This document shows, one piece after another, positions 1 through 6,816 of a stretch of 64,000 bases of DNA. The DNA is from Deltaproteobacteria bacterium. GTDB taxonomy: Bacteria > Desulfobacterota > Syntrophia > Syntrophales > UBA2210. Location: NCBI GenBank assembly GCA_019313905.1, contig JAFDAI010000009.1, positions 22,701 through 86,700 of the forward strand. Direction: 5' to 3'. How positions within the stretch are numbered: position 1 is the first letter of the stretch; every line of letters begins with the position of its first letter. Under the pieces are notes generated by a model that was given only the letters and a program-made list of their open reading frames with translations, searched no databases and had not been told where the DNA came from. The translations under genes were made by a program, and so were the position numbers.

Positions 1-189
1 AGTCATCCGCGCACCCGCCTTTCTGTGCCGCCAGCTGTCTTTTCCCTCTCGGTCGATGTCAAATCCATGGCGACTGTGTTTGATTGTTGCCACGCGCCAG
101 CCCTTCCGTGTCAGCTCCGGTATTACTTTTTCAATCAATGTGGTCTTACCGGAACCTGATTTGCCCACAAAAGACACTACAGGGATCAT
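1..189 (-). CDS. mobB: MobB, molybdopterin-guanine dinucleotide biosynthesis adaptor (partial, cut by window edge)
   Basis: Only the first 63 codons are present; the gene runs off the left edge. The N-terminus MIPVVSFVGKSGSGKTTLIE holds the Walker A P-loop GKSGSGKT, and TIKHSRHGFDIDREGKDSWR is the conserved MobB segment that follows. MobB binds GTP and assists MobA in adding GMP to molybdopterin, giving the bis-MGD cofactor used by enzymes such as the formate dehydrogenase at 6.8-9.9 kb. The ATG overlaps the TGA of the upstream DUF364 gene (ATGA), so the two are probably translationally coupled. Family assignment is firm although the C-terminal part cannot be seen. Confidence 0.85.
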   Translation of the reverse strand, partial: MIPVVSFVGKSGSGKTTLIEKVIPELTRKGWRVATIKHSRHGFDIDREGKDSWRHRKAGARMT

Positions 190-971
190 GTTTCCTCCGG
201 ACGTTTTATGTGTTTGATTCTCCTGTCTATAAACCGAAGGAAGGGGCGCATATCAGGCGTGCCGCCACCCTCCGATATAATCTGCATAATCTTGCGGGGA
301 TCCAGTATCACGGAGCCGCCGAGATGTGTTACCGGCGTTTGGACAAATGCCTCGCCGAACATGGGCGTGGAAGGTCCCATTATTGTTACGTGTCTTGGAT
401 TACCAAGCCCGTTGAGAATTTCCTCAATGGTGTTATTCAGGATCGAGGTGGCGGTAATAATTGCTACGCTGCATTTTTCGAGGATACTGTTTATGTCCTT
501 CCGGTCCAAGATCTCCATGCGATTCGGATCTTTTTCTATGATGTGGAGATTTGCCCCCGTTTTCTTTATTCGCTCCACAAGGGGGCCAAAATATCCCACC
601 ATGGCCACCCTGTCCGCTGGAGACAGGTTCATCAGAGCTATGGAATCCTTTTCCGGTTCTTCGGCAATATCAGGATAGATCATAGCATTTGCCGTAGCCA
701 GACCGAGTGCTTTCTCCAAGGGGTTCCTGCCATTGACAAGAAGGTCCAAAAGCTCTGAAGCATCAGAGCCTGCCAGTGTTCCTGCTTTACTGAAGACCCC
801 ACAACCAGGGGACAGCTCATTTCTCAAAAGAGCGGACAGCCCCGGTCTGCCCCCCTCCAGCAACACACCGACATAACCCAGACCTATCCTTGCCTCTTTC
901 ACATAAAGTTTCTTGCTGCTGCTGTACAGGTGTTCATGGATGTGCCGGGATATGTCACCCATCTTTATCAT
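186..971 (-). CDS. DUF364 (putative heavy-metal chelation domain) protein
   Basis: A 261-residue soluble protein with the look of the DUF4213/DUF364 family. It has an N-terminal part with GLGYVGVLL and CGVFSKAGTLAGSDASELL, a central Rossmann-like segment (VAMVGYFGPLVERIKK, then LHIIEKDP), and a C-terminal ATSILNNTIEEIL followed by IMGPSTPM. Related proteins are annotated as putative metal-chelating and often lie near molybdenum or corrinoid genes; no reaction is proven. The AGAAGGAC ribosome site 8-9 nt before the ATG supports this start. It overlaps mobB by 4 bp, so a link to molybdenum-cofactor handling is inferred from context only. Confidence 0.75.
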   Translation of the reverse strand: MIKMGDISRHIHEHLYSSSKKLYVKEARIGLGYVGVLLEGGRPGLSALLRNELSPGCGVFSKAGTLAGSDASELLDLLVNGRNPLEKALGLATANAMIYPDIAEEPEKDSIALMNLSPADRVAMVGYFGPLVERIKKTGANLHIIEKDPNRMEILDRKDINSILEKCSVAIITATSILNNTIEEILNGLGNPRHVTIMGPSTPMFGEAFVQTPVTHLGGSVILDPRKIMQIISEGGGTPDMRPFLRFIDRRIKHIKRPEET

Positions 972-1102
972 TCTGCTGTCCTTCTGATAGAGACCGTGTT
1001 GGTAAAATCAAGGCTTTCAGACCCTGTCGCCAATCTGTGCCGGGCAAAAAACATGGTGATATCATATTATAGTGCCAGATCATCCGCAATCATTAAAAAT
1101 AA

Positions 1103-1138
1103 AAAAGGGAATAACCCCCAAAAGAGCTATTCCCTTTT
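1103..1138 (-). terminator. Rho-independent terminator of the rhodanese gene
   Basis: Perfect 11-bp inverted arms (AAAAGGGAATA at 1103-1113, TATTCCCTTTT at 1128-1138) enclose a 14-nt loop. On the minus strand the stem is followed by a T-rich tract. It lies 27 bp after the rhodanese stop codon. The plus-strand side has only the T's of the stem itself. Confidence 0.8.
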
Positions 1139-1164
1139 AATACCCAGTATTATTTCTTATTCTA

Positions 1165-1608
1165 TTATTCTATAGGATATCCCGCCTTCAACCATGCCTT
1201 CCAGCCACCGTCCATGCTTTTCACATTTGTGTACCCCATCTTTCCTAATGTGCAGGTACTGAGACATGAACGGCCACCTGATTTGCAATAGCAGATTATG
1301 GAAGCATTTTTATTAGGGATCTTCTTGGTCGCTTTGAATTCTAAGAGACCGCGCTGAAGATTTATCGCCTTTGGAAGATGACCTTTCTTGAATTCTTTGG
1401 CTGTTCTGCAGTCAAGAACAACATCCACCTTCCCTGAATCCATCGCTGCCTTGGCGTCAGCAACTGATATTTCCGTTACCGTTTTCTTGGCTTCCTTTAC
1501 AAAATCCTTATCAGTCATACCTGCCAGACAGGCAGCGGATAAGGAAAGAGTGAAAAGCAAAACAAAGAAGATAGTCAAACTCTTTTTAACAAACATCTGT
1601 TTACGCAT
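1165..1608 (-). CDS. Exported single-domain rhodanese-like sulfurtransferase
   Basis: A 147-residue protein. Residues 1-30 form a typical Sec signal peptide (basic MRKQMFVKK, then a long hydrophobic run ending near AACLAG). The mature part is one rhodanese domain with VVLDCRTAKEFKKGHLPKA, the active-site loop CYCKSGGRS carrying the nucleophilic cysteine, and the terminal MDGGWKAWLKAGYP. Such proteins move sulfane sulfur (or selenium) via a cysteine persulfide; the substrate is unknown. It is transcribed away from resB/ccsA and the multihaem cytochrome. Rhodaneses often accompany sulfur- or selenium-oxyanion respiration loci, so a functional link is plausible but inferred. A terminator follows it and a CRP/FNR-family palindrome lies about 80 bp upstream. 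Confidence 0.88.
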   Translation of the reverse strand: MRKQMFVKKSLTIFFVLLFTLSLSAACLAGMTDKDFVKEAKKTVTEISVADAKAAMDSGKVDVVLDCRTAKEFKKGHLPKAINLQRGLLEFKATKKIPNKNASIICYCKSGGRSCLSTCTLGKMGYTNVKSMDGGWKAWLKAGYPIE

Positions 1609-1687
1609 AACAATTTTACCTCCAGAAATTTATGTACTGCTATTAGGTGCGCCTTTCTAACACATTTTTTGAAAAAAGCAAATTATT

Positions 1688-1705
1688 TTGTGATTACTGA
1701 CACAA
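1688..1705. promoter_or_regulatory. Candidate CRP/FNR-family (HcpR-like) operator
   Basis: TTGTGA-N6-ACACAA matches the TTGTGA-N6-TCACAA palindrome described for HcpR/CRP regulators with one mismatch. It sits about 80 bp upstream of the rhodanese start on the minus strand and could also serve the divergent resB side. A single short site; chance occurrence is possible. Confidence 0.35.
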
Positions 1706-1717
1706 TCGGTCCGAAGC

Positions 1718-1809
1718 TGTTTAGACTCAAGGCTATTGGGCCGAAGACAGATAGGCTAAAAGCTGTTAGTTTTTTGTAACCTGAATGCCTTCAGCCTACA
1801 GTCTAAACA
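1718..1809. repeat. Imperfect 17-bp inverted repeat in the rhodanese/resB intergenic region
   Basis: Arms 1718-1734 and 1793-1809 are complementary at 15 of 17 positions and are separated by 58 bp. The 308-bp interval 1609-1916 holds no gene; it contains this repeat, the operator-like site at 1688 and a promoter candidate at 1833. The interior is made of short related words such as ccgaag and aggct. It could be a decayed small transposable element or a regulatory structure; no target duplication was found. Confidence 0.4.
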
Positions 1810-1832
1810 ACCTGAGTAACCACAATAAAGCT

Positions 1833-1861
1833 TTGACACTGCTGATCTGCTGTCTTAATTC
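1833..1861 (+). promoter_or_regulatory. Candidate sigma-70 promoter for resB-ccsA
   Basis: TTGACA at 1833-1838 (perfect -35) is followed after 17 bp by TAATTC at 1856-1861 (weak -10). It lies about 55 bp upstream of the resB start and in the right direction. Confidence 0.45.
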
Positions 1862-1916
1862 TTGACTCCATTTTCAAATCTATGGTATTGCATTTTCCCA
1901 TTTTGGGATTACTTAT

Positions 1917-3248
1917 ATGATTAAAAAATTACATAAATTATTTTCCTCTGTAAGACTCACCATTTTTTTATTTCTTTTTCTGGCAGCTACTTCTATCCTG
2001 GGTACGATAATCCAGCAAGGGCTGCCTATGGAGAGGTATAAAGTTCTCTACGGCTCTGGTGTATTCTCTGTCTTAAAATTTTTCAATATATTCGACATGT
2101 ATCACTCATGGTGGTTTACGACTCTTCTAATCCTGTTGTCAATAAACATCATTGTCTGTACATTCAAACAAATTCCCCGCATTATTAGATTGATTTCCCC
2201 GGAGAAGAAAGAGATCGATGACACGATCTTCAACTCATCGCAGATTCGGAAAACGTTCCAGAGTCAGAAAAAGCTGTCAGATATTGAACGGCAATCGGAA
2301 TTACTCATACAATCACTCGTTGGAAACCCTGTAAAGACGGTCAAAGATGATGTCATCTACTTTTTCGCGGAAAAAGGGAAATATTCAAGACTGGGGATGA
2401 TCTTTGTTCATATCAGCATTCTTCTGATACTGGCTGGTGGATTGATAGGAACCATGTTGGGATTTGTCGGCCAGATGAATATCGTTGAAGGGGAGAAATC
2501 TAATACAGTCACCCTGTTTGGAGGAAAAGGAACGGAAAAACTCGGGGTTGACGTTCGTTGCGATGACTTCACCGTTGAGTTTTATAAAACGGGTATGCCC
2601 AAAGAATACAAAACTGATTTAACAATACTAGATAACAAGAGAAAAATTGCCTCCGGAACGATGAGAGTAAACCACCCCTTTATTTATAAGGGACTGAAGT
2701 TTTGCCAAGCGACATACGGCATTGCCGGGGTAAGCGATCTTTTGGTTGGTGTAAGAAACAACAAAACGGGGGAAGAAACCGTCTTGAAACCGAACATAAT
2801 GAAGAAGATTTCTCTACCGGGTAGCAATGCTTCTTTCGCAATAGCCAGATTTGTAAACGATCACGGTGGTAATGGTCCTGCGGTACTGGGAGTTTTGATT
2901 GAACCGGGAAAGGCACAACACGACATATTCTGGATATTTCAAAATGAGCAAAATATCAATCAGCAGCAAAAGAGTGGCTTTGTCTTTACATTGAAGGACT
3001 TTAGCAGACTTTATTATACGGGCATCCAGGTCAGCAAAGATCCTGGGGTCTCTCTTGTGTGGATTGGGTTCTGCCTTATTATGATGGGTTTCATGTTAAG
3101 TCTGTTTTTCACCCATAAGAGAATATGGTTGAGGATTTCAGGTTCACAGGATAAATATGAATTTTCCATTGCTGCCAGCGTTAGTAAGAACAGAAAAACC
3201 TTTGAGGAGAAACTGGAAGGGTTAACCAGGGAGACTACAGTAGAGTAA
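1917..3248 (+). CDS. resB: ResB (Ccs1) family cytochrome c biogenesis protein
   Basis: A 443-residue membrane protein of System II haem attachment. TM segments lie near residues 14-32, 62-82 and 155-180, and a last one is near 385-405 (VWIGFCLIMMGFMLSLFF). A large periplasmic domain lies between the third and fourth. The N-terminal block SSVRLTIFLFLFLAATSILG and the motif GMIFVHISILLILAGGLIG are typical of ResB. Together with CcsA it exports haem and keeps apocytochrome cysteines reduced so that haem binds CXXCH in the periplasm. It is followed 6 bp later by ccsA. The pair directly precedes the 13-haem cytochrome, which would be its obvious client. Confidence 0.93.
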   Translation: MIKKLHKLFSSVRLTIFLFLFLAATSILGTIIQQGLPMERYKVLYGSGVFSVLKFFNIFDMYHSWWFTTLLILLSINIIVCTFKQIPRIIRLISPEKKEIDDTIFNSSQIRKTFQSQKKLSDIERQSELLIQSLVGNPVKTVKDDVIYFFAEKGKYSRLGMIFVHISILLILAGGLIGTMLGFVGQMNIVEGEKSNTVTLFGGKGTEKLGVDVRCDDFTVEFYKTGMPKEYKTDLTILDNKRKIASGTMRVNHPFIYKGLKFCQATYGIAGVSDLLVGVRNNKTGEETVLKPNIMKKISLPGSNASFAIARFVNDHGGNGPAVLGVLIEPGKAQHDIFWIFQNEQNINQQQKSGFVFTLKDFSRLYYTGIQVSKDPGVSLVWIGFCLIMMGFMLSLFFTHKRIWLRISGSQDKYEFSIAASVSKNRKTFEEKLEGLTRETTVE

Positions 3249-3254
3249 AATAAA

Positions 3255-4073
3255 ATGAACGATACCTTTCTTATCAGTATAGTGACATTCACCTATTTTT
3301 TCGCGGCCTTTGTTTTTCTTATTTCTATCATTTTCAATAAGAAATCTGTGGATAAATGGGCTTTGATAATTACCGTTGCCGGGTTAATGCTCCAAACGTC
3401 GGCGATAATTATGCGCTGGATTCATTCGTACCAGTTGGGCATAGGACACGCGCCCCTCTCAAATTTCTATGAGTCTCTGGTATTTTTTTCATGGTCTATT
3501 ATTTTCGTTTATTTGATAATGAGAAAACGATATCAGAACAACCTCTTTGGTATCCTCTCTGTTTTTTTCGCCTTTTTAATATTAGCATATGCCTCCCTGT
3601 CCGGCAATGTAAACTGCACAATTCAGCCTCTTATTCCCGCTCTTCAAAGCAATTGGCTGATAAGTCATGTTATCAGTTCTTTTCTCGCCTATGCCTGTTT
3701 TGCCATCGCGTTTGGAACGAGCATTTTTTACCTGTTAAAGATTAAGATGAAAATAAGCATGCTTCCCGATACACCTTTCTTAGACGAAGTAACCTACAAG
3801 ATGATATCGATAGGTTTTATATTATTAACACTGGGTATTATTACGGGGGCTGCATGGGCTGACAGGGCATGGGGTCGGTATTGGGGGTGGGATCCAAAGG
3901 AAACATGGTCGCTTATTACGTGGCTGATATACGGCACCTTTCTTCATGCCCGTCTTGCCAGGGGATGGAACGGTTTAAGGATGTCTGTGATTTCGATCGT
4001 GGGTTTTATTGCCGTTATTTTCACCTATCTCGGGGTTAATTATGTTCTTGCCGGCCTTCACAGTTATCTTTGA
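3255..4073 (+). CDS. ccsA: CcsA/ResC haem exporter and cytochrome c synthase subunit
   Basis: A 272-residue integral membrane protein with about eight TM helices. The WWD-type haem-handling motif is present as WGRYWGWDPKETWSLITWLIY (near residues 205-225). Flanking histidines (HAPLSNFYES near residue 65, the HARLARGW and GLHSYL segments near the C-terminus) fit the external and internal haem ligands of the family. It partners ResB as the System II synthase. No separate promoter is seen between the two genes. Length and motif order match CcsA/CcsB proteins, so confidence is high. Confidence 0.93.
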   Translation: MNDTFLISIVTFTYFFAAFVFLISIIFNKKSVDKWALIITVAGLMLQTSAIIMRWIHSYQLGIGHAPLSNFYESLVFFSWSIIFVYLIMRKRYQNNLFGILSVFFAFLILAYASLSGNVNCTIQPLIPALQSNWLISHVISSFLAYACFAIAFGTSIFYLLKIKMKISMLPDTPFLDEVTYKMISIGFILLTLGIITGAAWADRAWGRYWGWDPKETWSLITWLIYGTFLHARLARGWNGLRMSVISIVGFIAVIFTYLGVNYVLAGLHSYL

Positions 4074-4132
4074 TATGATGCCGAGAATGGTGATGAGAAA
4101 CATTTTCCCCTTGCAATGTTTTTTGATATTTA

Positions 4133-4175
4133 ATGTTGATTTTAATCAACATAGTTTGTTATATAGCTATATATT
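4133..4175 (+). promoter_or_regulatory. FNR-type operator with a class II-spaced promoter before the multihaem cytochrome
   Basis: TTGAT-TTTA-ATCAA (4136-4149) is an exact match to the FNR consensus TTGATN4ATCAA and lies in a longer 20-bp palindrome at 4133-4152. A -10 like TATATT lies at 4170-4175, so transcription would start near 4182-4184. That puts the palindrome centre (4142.5) about 40-41 bp upstream, the spacing of class II FNR activation. Confidence 0.65.
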
Positions 4176-4224
4176 CTGAAGTGATTGGATACAGAAAATG
4201 GATGATAGCCGGAGTACATCGGGT

Positions 4225-5934
4225 ATGAGAAGTGTATCAAAACTGTTTGTAATGTTTGTTGCCATTTTTATCTTTGTCTTGTCTAATTCAGCCACGTTTG
4301 CCAGCGCTGAAGAAAGTGGCTGTGTATCATGTCATACCAACCTGAAAAAGCTTCTTAAAATTACCTCAGCCATTGAGGCATCAAAACCCGAAGCGGAAGA
4401 GCCTGCCGAATCAAAAGGTGAAGGGTGAGGCGGAGCTGTGGCTCCGTTGGAGCCATACGAAAAGGTGCAGATAGACACAGACTTTCTGGATGAGGATGAA
4501 GATGTGCACGGGCAGGTATCCTGCGAAAAGTGCCATGGTGGTAATCCCGAAAGTAACGATTATAAGACAGCTCATAAAGGAGTGGTAAGAGATCCCACTT
4601 ATCCCGATCCCTCAAAAACGTGTGGCGAGTGCCATGCAATGAATGACGAGAGTGGTCACCCGGAAATAACAGGAAAAAATAAAACTAATCTCCATGTAAC
4701 CCTTGCTCCTTTTAAGAATAAAATATACCTCAGAGCAGATTCAGATCCCTGTGTACGTGACAAGATTGACGACGCTATGGGAACAAATTGTTCGGCATGC
4801 CACAGCAGTTGCGGCCAATGTCACGTCAGCCGCCCTGAATCCGTTGGGGGTGGATTCATAGATGGGCACCTTTTCCAGAAGACACCTCCTGTCGAGACGA
4901 ACTGTACCTCATGTCACGGAAGCAGAGTCGGAAAAGAATTCCATGGAGAGAATGAGGGAATATCGGCTGACGTTCACCATATCAAACATGAAATGGCTTG
5001 TAAGGCATGCCACACGGGCGATGAAATGCATGGAAGCGGTATGAGTAAGGAGCCTTTCGACAGGTATGAGGTTGCAAACAGGGCAAAATGTGAAGACTGC
5101 CATAAGATGGCAGGCTCTGATAAGGTGAAAGATGATAAGCAGGGTAAAGATCTTGTGCATCCGGACCATGCTATCCACCAGGGCAAGGTAAGCTGTCAGG
5201 TCTGTCATTCTATGCCATACAAAAACTGTTACAGCTGTCATGTGGGCAAGGACAAATCGGGTGCACCTTATTTTGAAACAGCTCCTTCAAAGATGGATTT
5301 CAAAATAGGCCTACGTCCCGAGACTACTGAAGACAGACCTGAAAAATATGTGATCGTTCGCCATGTACCGGTAAGCCCCGGCCTGTTTGATTTCTATGTC
5401 AAGGATGCCTTGACCAATATGGATAAAGCGCCGACATGGAAATTTGCCACGCCGCATAATATTCAACTTAAAACCCCGCAAAATGAAACCTGCCTTGCGT
5501 GTCATGGGAATAACAAGCTTTTCCTGACAGAGAAAGATGCTGAGTCGTGGGAAGTTAAAGCAAACAAAGATGTTTTTGTTCCTCTCAAACCCGCTCCGTC
5601 TGTGAGGCATAACTGGTTAGAACAGCCCGAACTTCACCTGAAAAAGGTGGATTGTCTGACATGTCACAATCCTTCATTACAATCTCCCATAAGAGATTGC
5701 CAACAGTGTCATGCAAAAGACAGTGTACTTTTGACAACAGCCGAAAGAACTCCTGAATATTCATTAACAAACTGGAAATTTACGAATAAGGAGCTTCTCG
5801 AAAAGGGCAATTATGTTGTGGGAAGCAACAGGATACCGGCCCTCGATATTATCGGAATCCTGCTGATAATTTTAACGTTTGCGGGATGTGCGATACACGG
5901 CATTCTGAGATTCATCAGCAGAAGGAGAAAATAA
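4225..5934 (+). CDS. Membrane-anchored 13-haem cytochrome c, candidate selenoprotein (in-frame TGA at 4426-4428)
   Basis: Read through TGA 4426-4428, this is one protein of 569 residues with Sec at about residue 68. The part before the TGA has a signal peptide (MRSVSKLFVMFVAIFIFVLS, cleavage near FASA) and one haem motif, CVSCH. The part after it has twelve more CXXCH motifs, two of them close together (CSACH, CGQCH), and one C-terminal TM helix followed by RRRK. The second part alone has no signal peptide and no convincing ribosome site, so it could not receive haem by itself. A SECIS-like hairpin follows the TGA, and fdnG nearby shows that Sec is used. Start 4225 is chosen for its GGAG at 4211; 4198 is an alternative. 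The following cytochrome b suggests quinol-linked electron transfer. The alternative explanation is a nonsense mutation. Confidence 0.7.
4437..4457 (+). promoter_or_regulatory. Candidate bacterial SECIS hairpin of the multihaem cytochrome
   Basis: Beginning 8 nt after the TGA, bases 4437-4445 pair with 4449-4457: nine consecutive pairs including one G-U, closing a GUU loop. The loop G and U are bases 21-22 counted from the U of UGA, close to the position of the SelB-contacting loop in Escherichia coli SECIS elements. The hairpin lies inside coding sequence, as bacterial SECIS elements do. Confidence 0.6.
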
Positions 5935-5938
5935 GAAA

Positions 5939-6562
5939 ATGTCCGAGAAAATTTATTTGCATCCAATCACCGAACGTGTATGGCACTGGATACATGCCAT
6001 CCTGGTTATATTATTAATATTGTCCGGCACTCAGATACACTGGCCGGACAGTGTTAATCTTTTTGGAAGTTTTTCAAATGCTATATCCTTACACAACTGG
6101 GCTGGAATATTACTGGTCTGTGATTTCTTCCTGTGGCTGTTGTACAATCTGATCTCCAAACGCGTTTCACACTATATCATAAGAAAAAAAGATATCCATC
6201 CGGGCATGATTGTGCAGGCGAGATTTTATGCTTATGACATTTTCAAGAACAGGCCCCACCCCTATTCTCCATCTGAGGACAACAAATTTAATCCATTGCA
6301 GAAAGCGACCTATTTTCAATTCATGTTTTTCATGATGCCTCTTCTGCTGATCAGCGGCATTTTGTATATGTATCCCTCTTATTTTTCGTCCTTCATTCTT
6401 TTTGTTGGTGGTTTAAAAGTTGTGGCCATTTTTCACTACATTATGGCTATCATCTTTACAGCCTTTTTTATCGCTCATATCTACCTTGCAACTACGGGTC
6501 ATACCATTTTTGCCGATTTTATCTCTATGGTTACAGGATATGCCGAAAAGGAAGAGCATTAA
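5939..6562 (+). CDS. Cytochrome b membrane subunit partner of the multihaem cytochrome
   Basis: A 207-residue protein with four TM helices, starting 4 bp after the 13-haem cytochrome gene. Histidines suited to bind b-type haem occur in TERVWHWIHAIL (helix 1), SLHNWAG (helix 2), AIFHYIMAI and FIAHIYLATTGH (last helices). This pattern matches the di-haem cytochrome b family of Ni-Fe hydrogenase, formate dehydrogenase and thiosulfate reductase gamma subunits. It would exchange electrons between menaquinone and the periplasmic haem chain. Which direction the electrons flow cannot be decided from sequence. The operon ends here; a 254-bp gap with regulatory sites separates it from fdnG. Confidence 0.85.
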   Translation: MSEKIYLHPITERVWHWIHAILVILLILSGTQIHWPDSVNLFGSFSNAISLHNWAGILLVCDFFLWLLYNLISKRVSHYIIRKKDIHPGMIVQARFYAYDIFKNRPHPYSPSEDNKFNPLQKATYFQFMFFMMPLLLISGILYMYPSYFSSFILFVGGLKVVAIFHYIMAIIFTAFFIAHIYLATTGHTIFADFISMVTGYAEKEEH

Positions 6563-6656
6563 CTCCAATCTACTTCTTACAAAATATATTTATAAAATAA
6601 TCTTGACATTTCGTTGCAGGGTTGCTACCAACTACCAATAATATTGATATTGGTCA

Positions 6657-6670
6657 TTGATTAATGTCAA
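6657..6670. promoter_or_regulatory. FNR-like site upstream of fdnG
   Basis: TTGAT-TAAT-GTCAA differs from the FNR consensus by one base. A TAAAAA hexamer at 6691-6696 would place a start near 6703-6705, about 41 bp from the site centre. A separate perfect TATAAT at 6724-6729 has only a poor -35. The leader to the fdnG ATG would be about 90-110 nt. Confidence 0.4.
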
Positions 6671-6816
6671 GCTCTCTGATCTGCTTCTTCTAAAAATACC
6701 TTTCATAAAGGGTGACCAATGGGTATAATTAGAAAAGTTCGTGTCTCCCATGTCTGGAAAGGAGAACAATTAAACGATTATGTTCTTATCAAAACTTTAA
6801 GGAAGGAGTGCTTGTT

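Noticed and set aside
208..678. 156-codon plus-strand ORF opposite the DUF364 gene
   Set aside because: It is the complementary shadow of a well-supported gene.
4438..5934. A separate gene starting at GTG 4438 for the 12-haem part of the cytochrome
   Set aside because: It has no signal peptide and no good ribosome site, and it is in the same frame as the short ORF with the signal peptide. Read-through at TGA 4426 explains the data better.
6724..6729. Perfect TATAAT as the main fdnG promoter
   Set aside because: The -35 region at 17 bp (TTTCAT) is poor; kept only as a secondary possibility.
6719..6816. Small ORF from ATG 6719 in the fdnG leader
   Set aside because: It runs into fdnG in another frame with no ribosome site and no recognisable sequence.
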